DNA of 64,000 nt from Variovorax sp. V93 (GTDB lineage Bacteria > Pseudomonadota > Gammaproteobacteria > Burkholderiales > Burkholderiaceae_C): NCBI RefSeq assembly GCF_041154485.1, contig NZ_AP028669.1:930001-994000 (forward strand), in the 5' to 3' direction. The notes beneath the pieces were generated by a model. The model was not told the origin of the DNA and did no database searches. It saw nothing but the letters and a program-made list of their open reading frames with translations. The translations under genes and the position numbers were made by a program. Positions 7,515 to 16,396 of this stretch are shown here, one piece after another. How positions within the stretch are numbered: position 1 is the stretch's first letter; every line of letters begins with the position of its first letter.

Positions 7515-10210
7515 TACGCGGCCTCGCTTCCAGGAGCTCTGCCTGGTGCCGGCGCGCTACGGGCTTCGGCTTGTCCGGCCCTGGCCTCCAGCACGGACGA
7601 CCAGTTCTCCGTCACTCGCTCGCTCTCGCGCATGATCGACTTGTAGCCCTTCAGACCGATGGCCATCTCGCTGTTGACCAGGCGGGTCTGGCCGGCCTTG
7701 GACGTATCGCCACTTTCCAGCAACTTGCGCTGCTGGTCATGGATTTCGTAGGCGTAGCCCTCGAAGGGGCGGTTGTCGGTCTTGAAGAGTTGGTAGTCGG
7801 CCTTGTACGGACCCAGGTCGAGATTGGGGAGCTTCAGTTCGATCGATGGCACCGGCACGCTCTTCGGCCCCACCATCGAATGCGAAGCCGCATGCGCACG
7901 CCACAGGCCATTGGTGCCGCTCTCGATGCCGCCGGCCGTCCAGCGCGTGTAGCTGGAGCCGCCGTTGACGAGCACCTCCTCCTTGGCCGTGATGGTGATC
8001 CGGCTGGCCTCCAGCTTGATGTCCAGCTTGGCCAGCGCGTTGATGCTGTCCCTGAGCGCCGTGAGGTCGATGTCCGCCGCCGCCGCCGCCATGCGGATGC
8101 CGTTGTTGAAGGCGACCATGCGCACCGCATCCTTGGCGCTCACCAGGAAGCTGTTGCCCGTGGCCACGCTGGTGTGCGCGCCGCTCGTGAGGGCCGTGTG
8201 TTCCACGCTCACGAGGTGGGTGCTCGCGGCCGTGGTGGCCTGGATGCCCGCGGGGCTCGCCAAGGTCAGGTGCGGCTCCTGGAACTCCGGGAACTCGCCC
8301 TGGCCCGGCCTGCCGCCGCTTCCCTTGATCGCGTCGTTCTGCGCCTTCAGCGCCCGGGCCACCTCGTCCTGGTCGCCCGCCTCGTGCGCCTGGGCCTGCT
8401 GCGCCACCTGCGCCAGGCTCTCGTGCAGGTCGCGCCCCTGCGTGAGCCGCGCCACCGTCTCGCGCATGTCGGTGATGTGGCCCTGCGCATTGGCGCGCGC
8501 CTCGGTGCTCAGCAGCAGGCCCCGGGCGGCGCGCAGTGCGCCATGGCCGTCGGTGCGCAGCTCGAAGCCCTGGCCCCGGTCGTCCTTGCGCCCGGCCGTG
8601 TCCTCGATGCGGCCGACATGGCCCAGGCTCAGGCTGGAGCTCTGGTGGTCGCTCTTGAGCTGGGCCTGCACCTTGCCCGTGGAATCGTCCAGCGCCAGGT
8701 GGTTGCTGCGCCCGCCGCCCAACTCGCGGCTGCGCAGGCCCGTGAGCTGCTTCTGCTGGGGCAGCTGCCAGGCCGGCATCTCGTCGGCGTTGTGCACCCG
8801 GCCGGTGACGATCGGGTAATCGGGGTCGCCGTTGAGGAAATCGACGATCACCTCCTGCCCGATGCGCGGCAGCGCGGCCGCGCCGAAGCTGGCGCCGGCC
8901 CAGGATGTGGACACGCGCAGCCAGCAGCTCGCGTTCTCGTTACGCTGGCCGAGCCGATCCCAGTGGAACTGCACCTTGATGCGGCCGTAGCGGTCGGTCC
9001 AGATCTCCTCGCCCGCGGGGCCGACCACCATCGCCGTCTGCGGGCCGCGGGTGCGCGGCTTGGGCGTGCTGCGTTGCGGGCGCCAGGCGTAGCTCGTGGG
9101 CTGGGCCTCGAAGGCGAAGCGCTGCACCGAGCCTTCGGAGGCATCCACCCCTTCGCTGGCCTGCAGGTTCTCCTGCAGCTCGTAGTCGACGGCCAGCAGC
9201 AGGTGCTGGCGGTTCTGGTCGTCGCGCGGGTGGTGCGTGAGCCTGAAGAGGTGGCCCGGGGCCAGGTCGCGCCGGTTGGAACGGCCGCTGGCCCGGCTGC
9301 GCTGGCTCAGCTGCTCCTCGGTGCGGATGCGCGCACAGGTCTCGCCGTCCTCGTGCTGCAGGTGGTCGCCCGGCCATTCGTAGCGCTCGAAGCCGTCGTG
9401 CGCGTGGCCCGGGGGCATCTGGCGGCGGCTGGCGAGGTCGGCCTGGGGCTTCTCGAAGTCGTAGTGGTTGCGAAAGTGGTGGCCCGGGCGGATCTCCTCG
9501 GCCTGCGCCCATTCGGTGATGCGCTCGCTGGCCTCCAGCCCGCCGGTCATGCCGGCCTTCTCGTGCGGGTGGTAGCGCACGGCCTCGCCGCCGGGCAAGG
9601 GGGCATGGGCGCTGGCGATGTCGTCGGCGAAGACCAGCACCTGCTGCCCGGCCTCGTGGCGAAACCAGTAGTAGATGCCTTCGTGTTCGCACAGGCGCGA
9701 GACGAAGTCGAAGTCGCTCTCGTGGTACTGCACGCAGTAGGTCCAGGGGCGGTAGCTGCGGTGGAGCTTCTGCTCCATCGGGTGGCCGTAGCGGCCCAGC
9801 ACGGCCGCAACGATCTCGGGCACGGTCTGGTCCTGGAAGATGCGGAAGTCGGAGCGGCGCGTGGCCAGCCAGAGCCAGGGGCGCAGCCGCATCTCGTAGA
9901 AGGCCTGGCGGTCGTCTTCGTGCGACAGGCCGAAGCGGGTGACAAGGCCGGCGAGGTAGCGCGGGGCGCCGCTCTCGGTTTCCATCACGACGGTGGCGGG
10001 CTGGCCCAGCAGGGCCTTCGCGTCGATGGCGTTGCTGCTGCCCAGCAGCTCGAGGTCGAAGGCATAGGCCTGGCTGAGCGCCTCGCGCCCGGCCAGCCGG
10101 TGGAATTGCAGTGCCTCGCCCAGCGGCGAGTGCAGGATGGCGCGCCTTCTCATGGACGCGGACGAACCACGGGCGCGGGCGAGCGGGCTCGCGCGATCGA
10201 ACATTGACAT
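7514..10210 (-). CDS. vgrG: Type VI secretion spike protein VgrG with DUF2345 extension
   Basis: An 898-residue VgrG that forms the trimeric tip of the type VI secretion tube and carries effectors. The N-terminal gp27-like half contains the typical QYHESDFDFVSRLCEHEGIYYWF segment split around residue 160, then the gp5-like OB region (WTDRYGRIKVQFHWDRLG, WAGASFGAAALPRIGQEVIVDFLNGDPD). A DUF2345 beta-helix extension follows (about 560-740), with a C-terminal tail of about 130 residues likely to be the effector-binding part. AGGGAG precedes the ATG. No structural T6SS genes are nearby, so this is an orphan vgrG island. Its stop overlaps the effector start by one base. Confidence 0.93.
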   Translation of the reverse strand: MSMFDRASPLARARGSSASMRRRAILHSPLGEALQFHRLAGREALSQAYAFDLELLGSSNAIDAKALLGQPATVVMETESGAPRYLAGLVTRFGLSHEDDRQAFYEMRLRPWLWLATRRSDFRIFQDQTVPEIVAAVLGRYGHPMEQKLHRSYRPWTYCVQYHESDFDFVSRLCEHEGIYYWFRHEAGQQVLVFADDIASAHAPLPGGEAVRYHPHEKAGMTGGLEASERITEWAQAEEIRPGHHFRNHYDFEKPQADLASRRQMPPGHAHDGFERYEWPGDHLQHEDGETCARIRTEEQLSQRSRASGRSNRRDLAPGHLFRLTHHPRDDQNRQHLLLAVDYELQENLQASEGVDASEGSVQRFAFEAQPTSYAWRPQRSTPKPRTRGPQTAMVVGPAGEEIWTDRYGRIKVQFHWDRLGQRNENASCWLRVSTSWAGASFGAAALPRIGQEVIVDFLNGDPDYPIVTGRVHNADEMPAWQLPQQKQLTGLRSRELGGGRSNHLALDDSTGKVQAQLKSDHQSSSLSLGHVGRIEDTAGRKDDRGQGFELRTDGHGALRAARGLLLSTEARANAQGHITDMRETVARLTQGRDLHESLAQVAQQAQAHEAGDQDEVARALKAQNDAIKGSGGRPGQGEFPEFQEPHLTLASPAGIQATTAASTHLVSVEHTALTSGAHTSVATGNSFLVSAKDAVRMVAFNNGIRMAAAAADIDLTALRDSINALAKLDIKLEASRITITAKEEVLVNGGSSYTRWTAGGIESGTNGLWRAHAASHSMVGPKSVPVPSIELKLPNLDLGPYKADYQLFKTDNRPFEGYAYEIHDQQRKLLESGDTSKAGQTRLVNSEMAIGLKGYKSIMRESERVTENWSSVLEARAGQAEARSAPAPGRAPGSEAA

Positions 10211-10404
10211 GAAAGCTCCCTGGCCGCCCTCAGAGGCTGGGGGGCCGTTTTGTTGGGAGATTATGTAAGCCGCTGTTGCAGGCCCGGAAGCGGCCCAAAG
10301 TAGTCATCGCGAACGCAGATACGCAATTCGTGAAGCAATGCACATCACCGTGTGCCGCGGGGCGCGTATCGGTGTCCGATGGACAGCCGCTCTGCTAGAT
10401 TCCG

Positions 10405-10512
10405 TCCCGGTAGCCAATCCATTCAAAGAGTCTTTGACGCTCTGTTCTCCCTGAACCCTTCAATGAAGGTTTTTTTGGCTACCTCTCAACCCGCTTCGGC
10501 GGGTTCTTTTTT
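10405..10512 (+). ncRNA. Candidate structured small RNA or leader RNA ending in a terminator
   Basis: A perfect 9-bp outer stem, GGTAGCCAA (10409-10417) with TTGGCTACC (10475-10483), encloses two hairpins: CAAAG-AGT-CTTTG (10424-10436) and CCTTC-AAT-GAAGG (10457-10469), the second followed by seven T. A UUCG-capped terminator follows at 10488-10512. Such nesting is unlikely by chance in a non-coding stretch. It could be an independent small RNA (a weak -10, TAGATT, lies at 10396-10401) or a regulatory leader of the downstream gene. No known RNA family was recognised. Confidence 0.5.
10488..10512 (+). terminator. Rho-independent terminator with UUCG loop
   Basis: Perfect 7-bp stem AACCCGC (10488-10494) / GCGGGTT (10499-10505) capped by TTCG, followed by CTTTTTT. 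It terminates plus-strand transcription ahead of the hydrolase gene. Confidence 0.85.
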
Positions 10513-10539
10513 GGGCGGAACAGTCCTGAAGGAAGCGTC

Positions 10540-10556
10540 CTTAACCATCGGTTAAG
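10540..10556. promoter_or_regulatory. Operator-like palindrome
   Basis: CTTAACC-ATC-GGTTAAG is a perfect 7-bp inverted repeat with a 3-bp centre, about 100 bp before the hydrolase start and just downstream of the terminator. The size and symmetry fit a dimeric repressor site; the regulator is unknown. Confidence 0.4.
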
Positions 10557-10656
10557 ACCGGCTAAACAAGACGCGAATTGTCGGCATGCCCTCGAATCGT
10601 GAGGATGCACAGCGCCGACGCCGTCGGATCCGCGCAAGAAAAAGACAGGAGACAGC

Positions 10657-12789
10657 ATGCACCCGAGAAGCTCGACTGGGCGCCAGCCGCGCCTGCACTG
10701 GTTCGCGGCGGCGATGGCCGCGGTGGCAATCGCCGCCGGTGCACCGGCCGAGGCCCGCGTCACCCGCATCGTGATCGACAGCGTCGCGCCTCTCGCTGGG
10801 CAGTCGATTCCATACGAGCAGGTCCGCGGCCGCGCCTTCGGCGAGCTCGATCCGAACGATCCGCACAACAGCGTCATCACCGACATCCAGCTCGGCGCGG
10901 ACGCCGACGGCAAGGTGCGGTATGAGACCACCTTCAATCTGGTGAAGCCGGTCGACATGAGCCGCGCGAGTGGCTTCCTCTGGCACGACGTGCCCAACCG
11001 CGGCGGCGCCGGCACCATCGCCGTGGAGGAGCGCGAACTGGGCGATGTCGGCCTGCGCAGCGGCTGGCAGGCGGACAACGCCGGCAACACGGGCATTCCC
11101 GCCAATCGGGCCGAGGGTGCCAATCACTGGGTGGCGGCACCCATCGCCAAGCTGAACGGCGTGGCTGTCACAGGCAAGGTGTTCGCGCGCATTGTCAACC
11201 GCGGCGGCGTGGGCTCCCAGCCGCTGATGGTGCAGACCAACCCCGTGCCTTACCTTCCGGCCACGCTGGACACGGCCCAGGCAACGCTGAAGACGCACAT
11301 CAAGGAAACCGTCGATGGCGTCGTCACCGAGGGGCCGGCCATCGCCGCGGGCGACTGGGCCTTTGCCAGATGCGATGCCGGCAACCCGTTTCCCGGCACG
11401 CCGATCGACATCAACCCCGCCAATGCGCCCGGCAACCTGCCGGTGCACATCTGCCTGCGCAACGGCTTCGATGCCAAGCTGCTGTACCAGGTGGTGTATC
11501 CGGCCCAGAACGCCTACGTATTGGGCGTGGGCATGGCGGCGTTCCGCGACGTGGGCACCTTCTTCCGCTACGAGACGGCGGACGACTTCGGCACGCGCAA
11601 TCCGGTGGGAGGCTTCGTCAAGGGCACGGCGGTGCGCGGTGTGTCGCAGTCCGGGAACATGGTGCGGCAGTTCATCTTCATGGGCCTGAACCAGGACGAG
11701 CGCAACCGCAAGGTCTACGACGGCGCCTGGCCGATCATCGCGGGCCGCCGGGTGGCGGCCAACTCGCGCTGGGCCCAGCCGGACGGCGTGCTGGAACTCT
11801 TTCAGCAGGGCAGCGAAGGCCCGCAGTGGTGGGTGGACTGGCCGGACCCGGTGCGCAAGCAGCCCACCGGCAGCATCTTCTCGCGCTGCAGCGCCAACGA
11901 CACCTGCCCGAAGGTGATCGAGCATTTCGGATCGGCCGAGGTGTATGCACTGAAGCTGACGCCCGAGTGGATCGGCACGGCCGGCGACGCGGACATTCCG
12001 TTGCCGCGCAACGTGCGGCGCTACTACGTGCCGGGCAGTCACCACGGCGGCGGCGCGGGCGGCTTCACGCACATGCCCGCGGCCGCCACCGGCCCCACCT
12101 GTCCCGGCAACAACTTCGGCCGCGGCACCTTGGCGGCCAACCCGGTGCCGCACACGGAAATCACCAACGTGCTGCGCCTGGCCATGCGCGACTGGGTGCT
12201 GAACGGCACACCGCCGCCGCCCAGCCGCTGGCCGACGCTCGCGGCCCGGACGCTGGTCGACGCCAACAAGAAGGCGATGGGCTTTCCGAGCGGCGTGCCC
12301 GGCATTCCGGACTCGATCTTCCTGCCGCAGAACTTTGCGTTTCCGGTGTTCGACTACGACTGGGGGCCGCAATTCAATCATGCGGAAGCCTCCGGCGTGC
12401 CCACCCAGGTGCCGCCGTCCATCAAGAAGGTGATTCCGATGAAAGTTCCGAAGGTCGACGCCGACGGCAACGAGATCGACGGCGTCCCCACGGTGCTCGT
12501 GATGGCGCCGCTGGGCACCTACCTGGGCTTCAACGTCACCGCCGAGGGCTTCCACCGCGGCCAGGTGTGCAACTACGTCGGCGGCTATGTGCCGTTCGCC
12601 CGCACGCGTGCCGAGCGGGTGGCGAATGGCGATCCGCGCCTGTCGCTCGAGGAGCGCTACGGCAGCCACGAGGGCTACGTGGCCGCGGTGCGCGCCGCTG
12701 CCGAGAAGGCGTTCGCCGAGGGTTTTCTCCTTCCTGCGGACCGCGACCGCCTTATCCGGCAGGCTTCGGAGAGTGCCGTGCTCCGCTGA
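10657..12789 (+). CDS. Exported alpha/beta hydrolase domain protein (PF20091-like)
   Basis: A 710-residue protein with a signal peptide (Ala-rich hydrophobic segment about 17-33, cleavage near EARV). It matches the large alpha/beta hydrolase-domain proteins common in Burkholderiales. The nucleophile elbow GVSQSGN lies near residue 328, and motifs GSHHGGG and GFTHMP, containing candidate acid/base residues, lie near 465-475. Substrates of this family are poorly known; an ester or lactone of plant or xenobiotic origin is plausible. Start chosen for the AGGAGA upstream. The 3' end overlaps the convergent LysR gene by 38 bp. Confidence 0.75.
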   Translation: MHPRSSTGRQPRLHWFAAAMAAVAIAAGAPAEARVTRIVIDSVAPLAGQSIPYEQVRGRAFGELDPNDPHNSVITDIQLGADADGKVRYETTFNLVKPVDMSRASGFLWHDVPNRGGAGTIAVEERELGDVGLRSGWQADNAGNTGIPANRAEGANHWVAAPIAKLNGVAVTGKVFARIVNRGGVGSQPLMVQTNPVPYLPATLDTAQATLKTHIKETVDGVVTEGPAIAAGDWAFARCDAGNPFPGTPIDINPANAPGNLPVHICLRNGFDAKLLYQVVYPAQNAYVLGVGMAAFRDVGTFFRYETADDFGTRNPVGGFVKGTAVRGVSQSGNMVRQFIFMGLNQDERNRKVYDGAWPIIAGRRVAANSRWAQPDGVLELFQQGSEGPQWWVDWPDPVRKQPTGSIFSRCSANDTCPKVIEHFGSAEVYALKLTPEWIGTAGDADIPLPRNVRRYYVPGSHHGGGAGGFTHMPAAATGPTCPGNNFGRGTLAANPVPHTEITNVLRLAMRDWVLNGTPPPPSRWPTLAARTLVDANKKAMGFPSGVPGIPDSIFLPQNFAFPVFDYDWGPQFNHAEASGVPTQVPPSIKKVIPMKVPKVDADGNEIDGVPTVLVMAPLGTYLGFNVTAEGFHRGQVCNYVGGYVPFARTRAERVANGDPRLSLEERYGSHEGYVAAVRAAAEKAFAEGFLLPADRDRLIRQASESAVLR

Positions 12790-13693
12790 AGGGTGCCGCG
12801 CTTTCCTCGATCATTTCCACCAGGGCGGCCGCCGGCGTCGAGAGCTCCGCGCGGCTGCGCATGGCCAGCAGCAGCACGCGTTCCATCTCGACGCCTTCGA
12901 GGCCGACCTGCACGAGACCCAGGGCCTGGGCATAGAGCGCCGCCGCCGCTCGCGGCAGGATCGCCAGGCCGAGCCCGAACGCGACCATGCGGCACATCGA
13001 ATCGAAGCTGCGCACCTGCACCCGGATGCGCGGCGTGCGCTTGACCGCGTCGGCCGCCGCCATCACCTTGCGCGTGAGCGATGCGCTGCGTGCCAGCGTG
13101 ACCAGGTCGTGGTCGAGCACGTTCTCGATGGAGGCGTTCTGCCGGCCGGCCAGCGCATGGCCCGCCGGCACCAGCAGCACCAGCTGGTCGACATTGCAGA
13201 CGAGGGTTTCCAGGCCTTCGTGCGGCACGTTGTCGCCGATCACGGCCAGCTCCGCCGTGCCCTTGAGCACGGCGCGGATCCCGTCCTCGCTCAAGGCGTC
13301 TTCCATGTCGATCACCACCTGCGGATAGCGGCGGGCGTACTCGGCCAGCACGCTGGGCAGGAAGCCGCCGAAAGCAGAGGGATTGGCGCACAGCCGCAGG
13401 TGGCCGGTGGCACCTGATTGAAGATCGTCGACCGCCTGCACGAGCTGTTCCAGGCGCGCGATCACCTCGATCGCGTGCCGGTGCAGGGTCTGGCCTTCGG
13501 GGGTGGCGGTCACGCCGCGCTGGCCGCGCTGCAGCAGCGCCATGCCGCAGTGCTGTTCGAGATCGGTGATGCGCTTGCTGGCCGCCGGAAGCGATACGCC
13601 GAACCGGTCTGCGCCCGCCGTCAGGCTTCCGCCATCGACGACCGCGACAAAAAGCCGCAGGGAGATGAGATCGAAACGGTTCAGGTTGATCAT
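12752..13693 (-). CDS. LysR-family transcriptional regulator
   Basis: A 313-residue LysR protein. The N-terminal winged helix-turn-helix (about 4-63) includes the recognition segment LTAGADRFGVSLPAASKRITDLEQHCG, and an effector-binding domain spans about 90-295. It is convergent with the alpha/beta hydrolase gene and divergent from the lipoprotein gene at 13755, separated by 61 bp, so the lipoprotein is a likely target besides autoregulation. The inducer is unknown. Confidence 0.85.
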   Translation of the reverse strand: MINLNRFDLISLRLFVAVVDGGSLTAGADRFGVSLPAASKRITDLEQHCGMALLQRGQRGVTATPEGQTLHRHAIEVIARLEQLVQAVDDLQSGATGHLRLCANPSAFGGFLPSVLAEYARRYPQVVIDMEDALSEDGIRAVLKGTAELAVIGDNVPHEGLETLVCNVDQLVLLVPAGHALAGRQNASIENVLDHDLVTLARSASLTRKVMAAADAVKRTPRIRVQVRSFDSMCRMVAFGLGLAILPRAAAALYAQALGLVQVGLEGVEMERVLLLAMRSRAELSTPAAALVEMIEESAAPFSGARHSPKPAG

Positions 13694-13754
13694 GGCGGGT
13701 GGATTTGACCACTGGCAACGCTACGATCCACCGAAAGAAGCAAGACACCACACC

Positions 13755-14132
13755 ATGCCCATCTTCCCTCAACCCGGTTTCATCTTTTTCCCTGGTACGC
13801 GCGGCATCCTGGCGGCCGCCGTCTGCGCCGCATCGCTGTTCATGGCAGGGTGCGAGACGCAGCCCGAATTCCGCCCGCTGACTTCCGAGGCGCCGCCGCC
13901 GCCCACCTTCGTGACCGTGCCCAAAGAAGAAGCCTGCCAGGCTGCGCAGGCGCGCTATGCGCTCGGCCAGGCGCTCGATCCGCTGCTGCTGGAGCAGATG
14001 CGCACGCGCACCGGTTCCAAGTCCGCGCGCACCTCGGCCGCCGGCGCGCCGCTGCCGGCGCCGGCCGATCCGGCCCGGCTCAATGTCGACGTCGATGCGC
14101 AGGGCAGGGTGGTTGCCGCGCGCTGCGGCTGA
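13755..14132 (+). CDS. Lipoprotein with peptidase-inhibitor I78-like domain
   Basis: A 125-residue protein with a signal peptide and lipobox (FMAGC). After a Pro-rich spacer comes a small domain with the I78 hallmarks: a Cys in EEACQAAQ and the C-terminal strand RLNVDVDAQGRVVAARCG, whose last Cys may pair with the first. I78 proteins inhibit serine proteases such as elastase, or are annotated only by fold. Acting as an envelope protease inhibitor is a family-based inference. Start placed at the ATG directly before the signal peptide; the longer open frame upstream is antisense to the LysR gene. Confidence 0.7.
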   Translation: MPIFPQPGFIFFPGTRGILAAAVCAASLFMAGCETQPEFRPLTSEAPPPPTFVTVPKEEACQAAQARYALGQALDPLLLEQMRTRTGSKSARTSAAGAPLPAPADPARLNVDVDAQGRVVAARCG

Positions 14133-14137
14133 AAGTC

Positions 14138-14143
14138 AATAAT
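14138..14143 (+). promoter_or_regulatory. Candidate -10 hexamer AATAAT
   Basis: Five of six matches to TATAAT, ending 6 nt before the ATG at 14150. The transcript would be leaderless or nearly so. Confidence 0.45.
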
Positions 14144-14149
14144 TCCGGG

Positions 14150-14809
14150 ATGACCACCCACCCGACCCCCGCCGCCATCGCGCTCGACTGCTACTACAGC
14201 CTTTCCTCGCCCTGGGCCTACCTGGGCGGCCCGCAGCTGCAGGACATCGTGCGGCGCCACCATGTGCGGCTCACGCTCAAGCCCTACGACTTCCAGGCCG
14301 TGGTGCCGCAGACCGGCGGCATTCCGCTGAAGACACGGCCCGAGCCGCGCCGCACCTATCACGCGCTCGAACTGGCGCGCTGGCGCGACTACCTCGGCAT
14401 GCCGCTCAACCTGGAGCCCGCCTACTATCCCAAGGGTGCGCCGGTCGATCCGAACTGGAACAAGTACCCGGGCTGGATGGTGATTGCCGCGCAGCTGCAG
14501 GGGCTCGATGCCCAGCCGCTTTCGCATGCGCTGCTGCGCGCACTCTGGGCCGAGGAGCGCGACACCTCCGAAGCCGCGGTGCGCATCGCGGTGGCCGAGG
14601 AAAACGGCTACAACGGCGCGGCGCTGCAGGCGCTGGAGCAGGCGCCCGAGACCTTGGCGGTCTACCGCGCCAACAGCGCCGACGCCATCCAGGCCGGCGT
14701 GTTCGGCGCGCCAACCTTCGTGCTCGACGGCGAGCGCTTCTGGGGCCAGGACCGGCTGGCCTTTCTGGACCGGGCGCTCGACAGGCGCCGCCATTCCGCG
14801 GGCGGATAA
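14150..14809 (+). CDS. DsbA-fold isomerase, 2-hydroxychromene-2-carboxylate isomerase family
   Basis: A 219-residue cytoplasmic protein of the kappa-class GST / DsbA fold. The N-terminal strand-loop reads [13 protein letters not shown]: the loop carries Ser in place of the CxxC of disulfide oxidoreductases, which is typical of the glutathione-dependent isomerase branch. The C-terminus has the cis-Pro loop [21 protein letters not shown]. It probably acts on a glutathione adduct or aromatic intermediate; the substrate is unknown. It starts 17 bp after the I78-like gene, behind its own -10, and precedes dapF by 7 bp. Confidence 0.8.
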   Translation: MTTHPTPAAIALDCYYSLSSPWAYLGGPQLQDIVRRHHVRLTLKPYDFQAVVPQTGGIPLKTRPEPRRTYHALELARWRDYLGMPLNLEPAYYPKGAPVDPNWNKYPGWMVIAAQLQGLDAQPLSHALLRALWAEERDTSEAAVRIAVAEENGYNGAALQALEQAPETLAVYRANSADAIQAGVFGAPTFVLDGERFWGQDRLAFLDRALDRRRHSAGG

Positions 14810-14810
14810 T
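14805..14810 (+). promoter_or_regulatory. Candidate -10 hexamer GATAAT
   Basis: Five of six matches to TATAAT, ending 6 nt before the dapF ATG, straddling the stop codon of the isomerase gene. There is no Shine-Dalgarno sequence between it and the start. Confidence 0.45.
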
Positions 14811-14816
14811 CCCCCG

Positions 14817-15701
14817 ATGCGAATCCGCTTTACCAAGATGCAGGGTGCCGGCAACGATTTCGTCGTGCTGGACGAGACGCGCGGCACGCTGGGCCTCACG
14901 GCCGCGCAGTACCGCTTCCTGGCCGACCGCCATTTCGGCGTCGGCGCCGACCAGATCCTCACGGTGCGGCCGCCCTCCCAGGGCGCGGCCGAGGGCGTCG
15001 ATTTCCAGTACGTGATCCACAACGCCGACGGCGGCGAGGTGGAGCAGTGCGGCAACGGCGCGCGCTGCTTCATGCGCTTCGTGCGCGAGCACCACCTGAC
15101 CGAGAAGGACACGGTGCGCGTCGAAACGCTGGCCGGCATCATCGAGCCGCGCATGGGCGAAGACGGCCGCGTCACGGTCGACATGGGGCCGCCCGTCTTC
15201 GAGCCCGCCCGCGTGCCCTTCGACACCGCCGGCCTCGATCCGCAGCCCGACGGCGCCTGGCACACCTGGCACCTGGCCCTCGGCACGCATGCCGACTCGG
15301 CCATCGTGTCGGTCGCGGTGCTGTCGATGGGCAACCCGCATGCGGTGCAGGTGGTCGACAACGTCGACACCGCGCCCGTGGCCCGGCAGGGCCCGCAGAT
15401 CGAGCACCATCCGCGCTTTCCGCAGCGGGTGAATGCCGGCTTCATGCAGGTGGTCGACCGCACGCACGTCAGGCTGCGCGTGTTCGAGCGCGGCGCCGGC
15501 GAAACGCTGGCCTGCGGCACCGGCGCCTGCGCGGCGGTGGTGGCGGGCATCCGGCTCGGCCTGCTGGAGCGCCGGGTCGATGTGCAGACGCATGGCGGCG
15601 TGCTCACGATCGGCTGGGAAGGCGAGGGCCATCCGGTGCTCATGACCGGCCCGGCCACCACGGTTTTCGAGGGAGACATCGAGGTGCCCGAGCTGCCATG
15701 A
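14817..15701 (+). CDS. dapF: Diaminopimelate epimerase
   Basis: Converts LL- to meso-diaminopimelate, the cross-linking residue of peptidoglycan and precursor of lysine. The 294-residue protein begins [19 protein letters not shown]. Both catalytic cysteines of this cofactor-independent racemase are present, in CGNGARC (about residue 75) and in [11 protein letters not shown] (about 230). Length is slightly above the usual 275 because of loops around 130-150. Its product is the substrate of MurE encoded 15 kb downstream. The stop overlaps a possible ATG of the next frame, so it probably heads the dapF-DUF484-ydcF-xerC unit, the usual neighbourhood in proteobacteria. Confidence 0.95.
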   Translation: MRIRFTKMQGAGNDFVVLDETRGTLGLTAAQYRFLADRHFGVGADQILTVRPPSQGAAEGVDFQYVIHNADGGEVEQCGNGARCFMRFVREHHLTEKDTVRVETLAGIIEPRMGEDGRVTVDMGPPVFEPARVPFDTAGLDPQPDGAWHTWHLALGTHADSAIVSVAVLSMGNPHAVQVVDNVDTAPVARQGPQIEHHPRFPQRVNAGFMQVVDRTHVRLRVFERGAGETLACGTGACAAVVAGIRLGLLERRVDVQTHGGVLTIGWEGEGHPVLMTGPATTVFEGDIEVPELP

Positions 15702-15730
15702 CCCACTTCAGAAACAACAAAGACGACGCC

Positions 15731-16396
15731 ATGAACCCGATCACCGAAGACGACATCGCCAACTACCTGGCGAACACGCCCGACTTCTTCGAGCGGCACG
15801 CGCAGCTGCTGGCGCAGGTGCAGCTCACCAGCCCGCACGGCAACCGCGCCGTGAGCCTGCAGGAGCGCCAGGCCGAGATGCTGCGCGAGAAGATCAAGGC
15901 GCTGGAGCATCGCCTGATGGACATGGTGCGCCACGGCACCGAGAACGTGGTCATCGCCGACCGCCTGCAGCGCTGGACCAGCGGCCTGCTGACCACGCGC
16001 GATCCGCGCAGCCTGCCCTACCGCATCGCGGTCGACCTGCAGTCGCTGTTCCTGGTGCCGCAGACCGCCATCAAGGTGTGGGACTGCGGCGCCGACTACC
16101 TCAACGAAGCCTATGCGCAGTGGGTGAGCGACGACGTGAAGGCGCTGGCCACCTCGCTGACCTCGCCTTACTGCGGGCTCAACTCGGGCTTCGAGGCGGC
16201 CAACTGGCTGCCCGAGCCGGCCGGCGCGATGTCGATCGCGCTGATCCCGCTGCGGCCCGATGCCGAGTCGCCGGCCTTCGGCCTCCTGGTGCTGGCCTCG
16301 CCGGACGCGCAGCGCTTCAACGCCGAAATGGGCACCGACTTTCTCGAACGCATCGCGGAACTGGCCTCGGGCGCGCTGTCGCGGCTGCGGCCTTGA
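15731..16396 (+). CDS. DUF484 family protein
   Basis: A 221-residue protein of the DUF484 family, generally encoded between dapF and xerC in proteobacteria. The N-terminal helix (EDDIANYLANTPDFFERHAQLLAQVQL) and a coiled-coil segment (about 35-65) are followed by a GAF-like domain. Its role is not established; co-occurrence with xerC suggests a link to chromosome or cell-envelope processes. An alternative ATG at 15698 overlaps the dapF stop (ATGA) and would add 11 residues; I preferred 15731 because homologues begin MNPITEDD. Confidence 0.8.
   Translation: MNPITEDDIANYLANTPDFFERHAQLLAQVQLTSPHGNRAVSLQERQAEMLREKIKALEHRLMDMVRHGTENVVIADRLQRWTSGLLTTRDPRSLPYRIAVDLQSLFLVPQTAIKVWDCGADYLNEAYAQWVSDDVKALATSLTSPYCGLNSGFEAANWLPEPAGAMSIALIPLRPDAESPAFGLLVLASPDAQRFNAEMGTDFLERIAELASGALSRLRP

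Larger units (their letters stand above)
10211..10656. other. 446-bp intergenic region with a structured RNA candidate and an operator-like palindrome
   Basis: Lies between the divergent vgrG and the alpha/beta hydrolase gene. The left 190 bp presumably hold the vgrG promoter. The middle (about 10405-10515) holds nested inverted repeats and a Rho-independent terminator. The right part holds a 17-bp palindrome at 10540-10556 and a ribosome-binding site (AGGAGA) before 10657. A 67-codon open frame across it runs through the terminator and is not considered a gene. Confidence 0.6.

Noticed and set aside
7571..10207. 878-codon plus-strand frame opposite vgrG
   Set aside because: Mirror of a genuine VgrG gene; no start signals and no recognisable domains.
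10352..10555. 67-codon plus-strand frame
   Set aside because: Runs through two hairpins with T-tracts, including a strong terminator, and has no ribosome-binding site.
14150..14809. Disulfide oxidoreductase annotation for the DsbA-fold protein
   Set aside because: The active-site loop has Ser in place of CxxC and there is no signal peptide, so thiol-disulfide exchange in the periplasm is unlikely.
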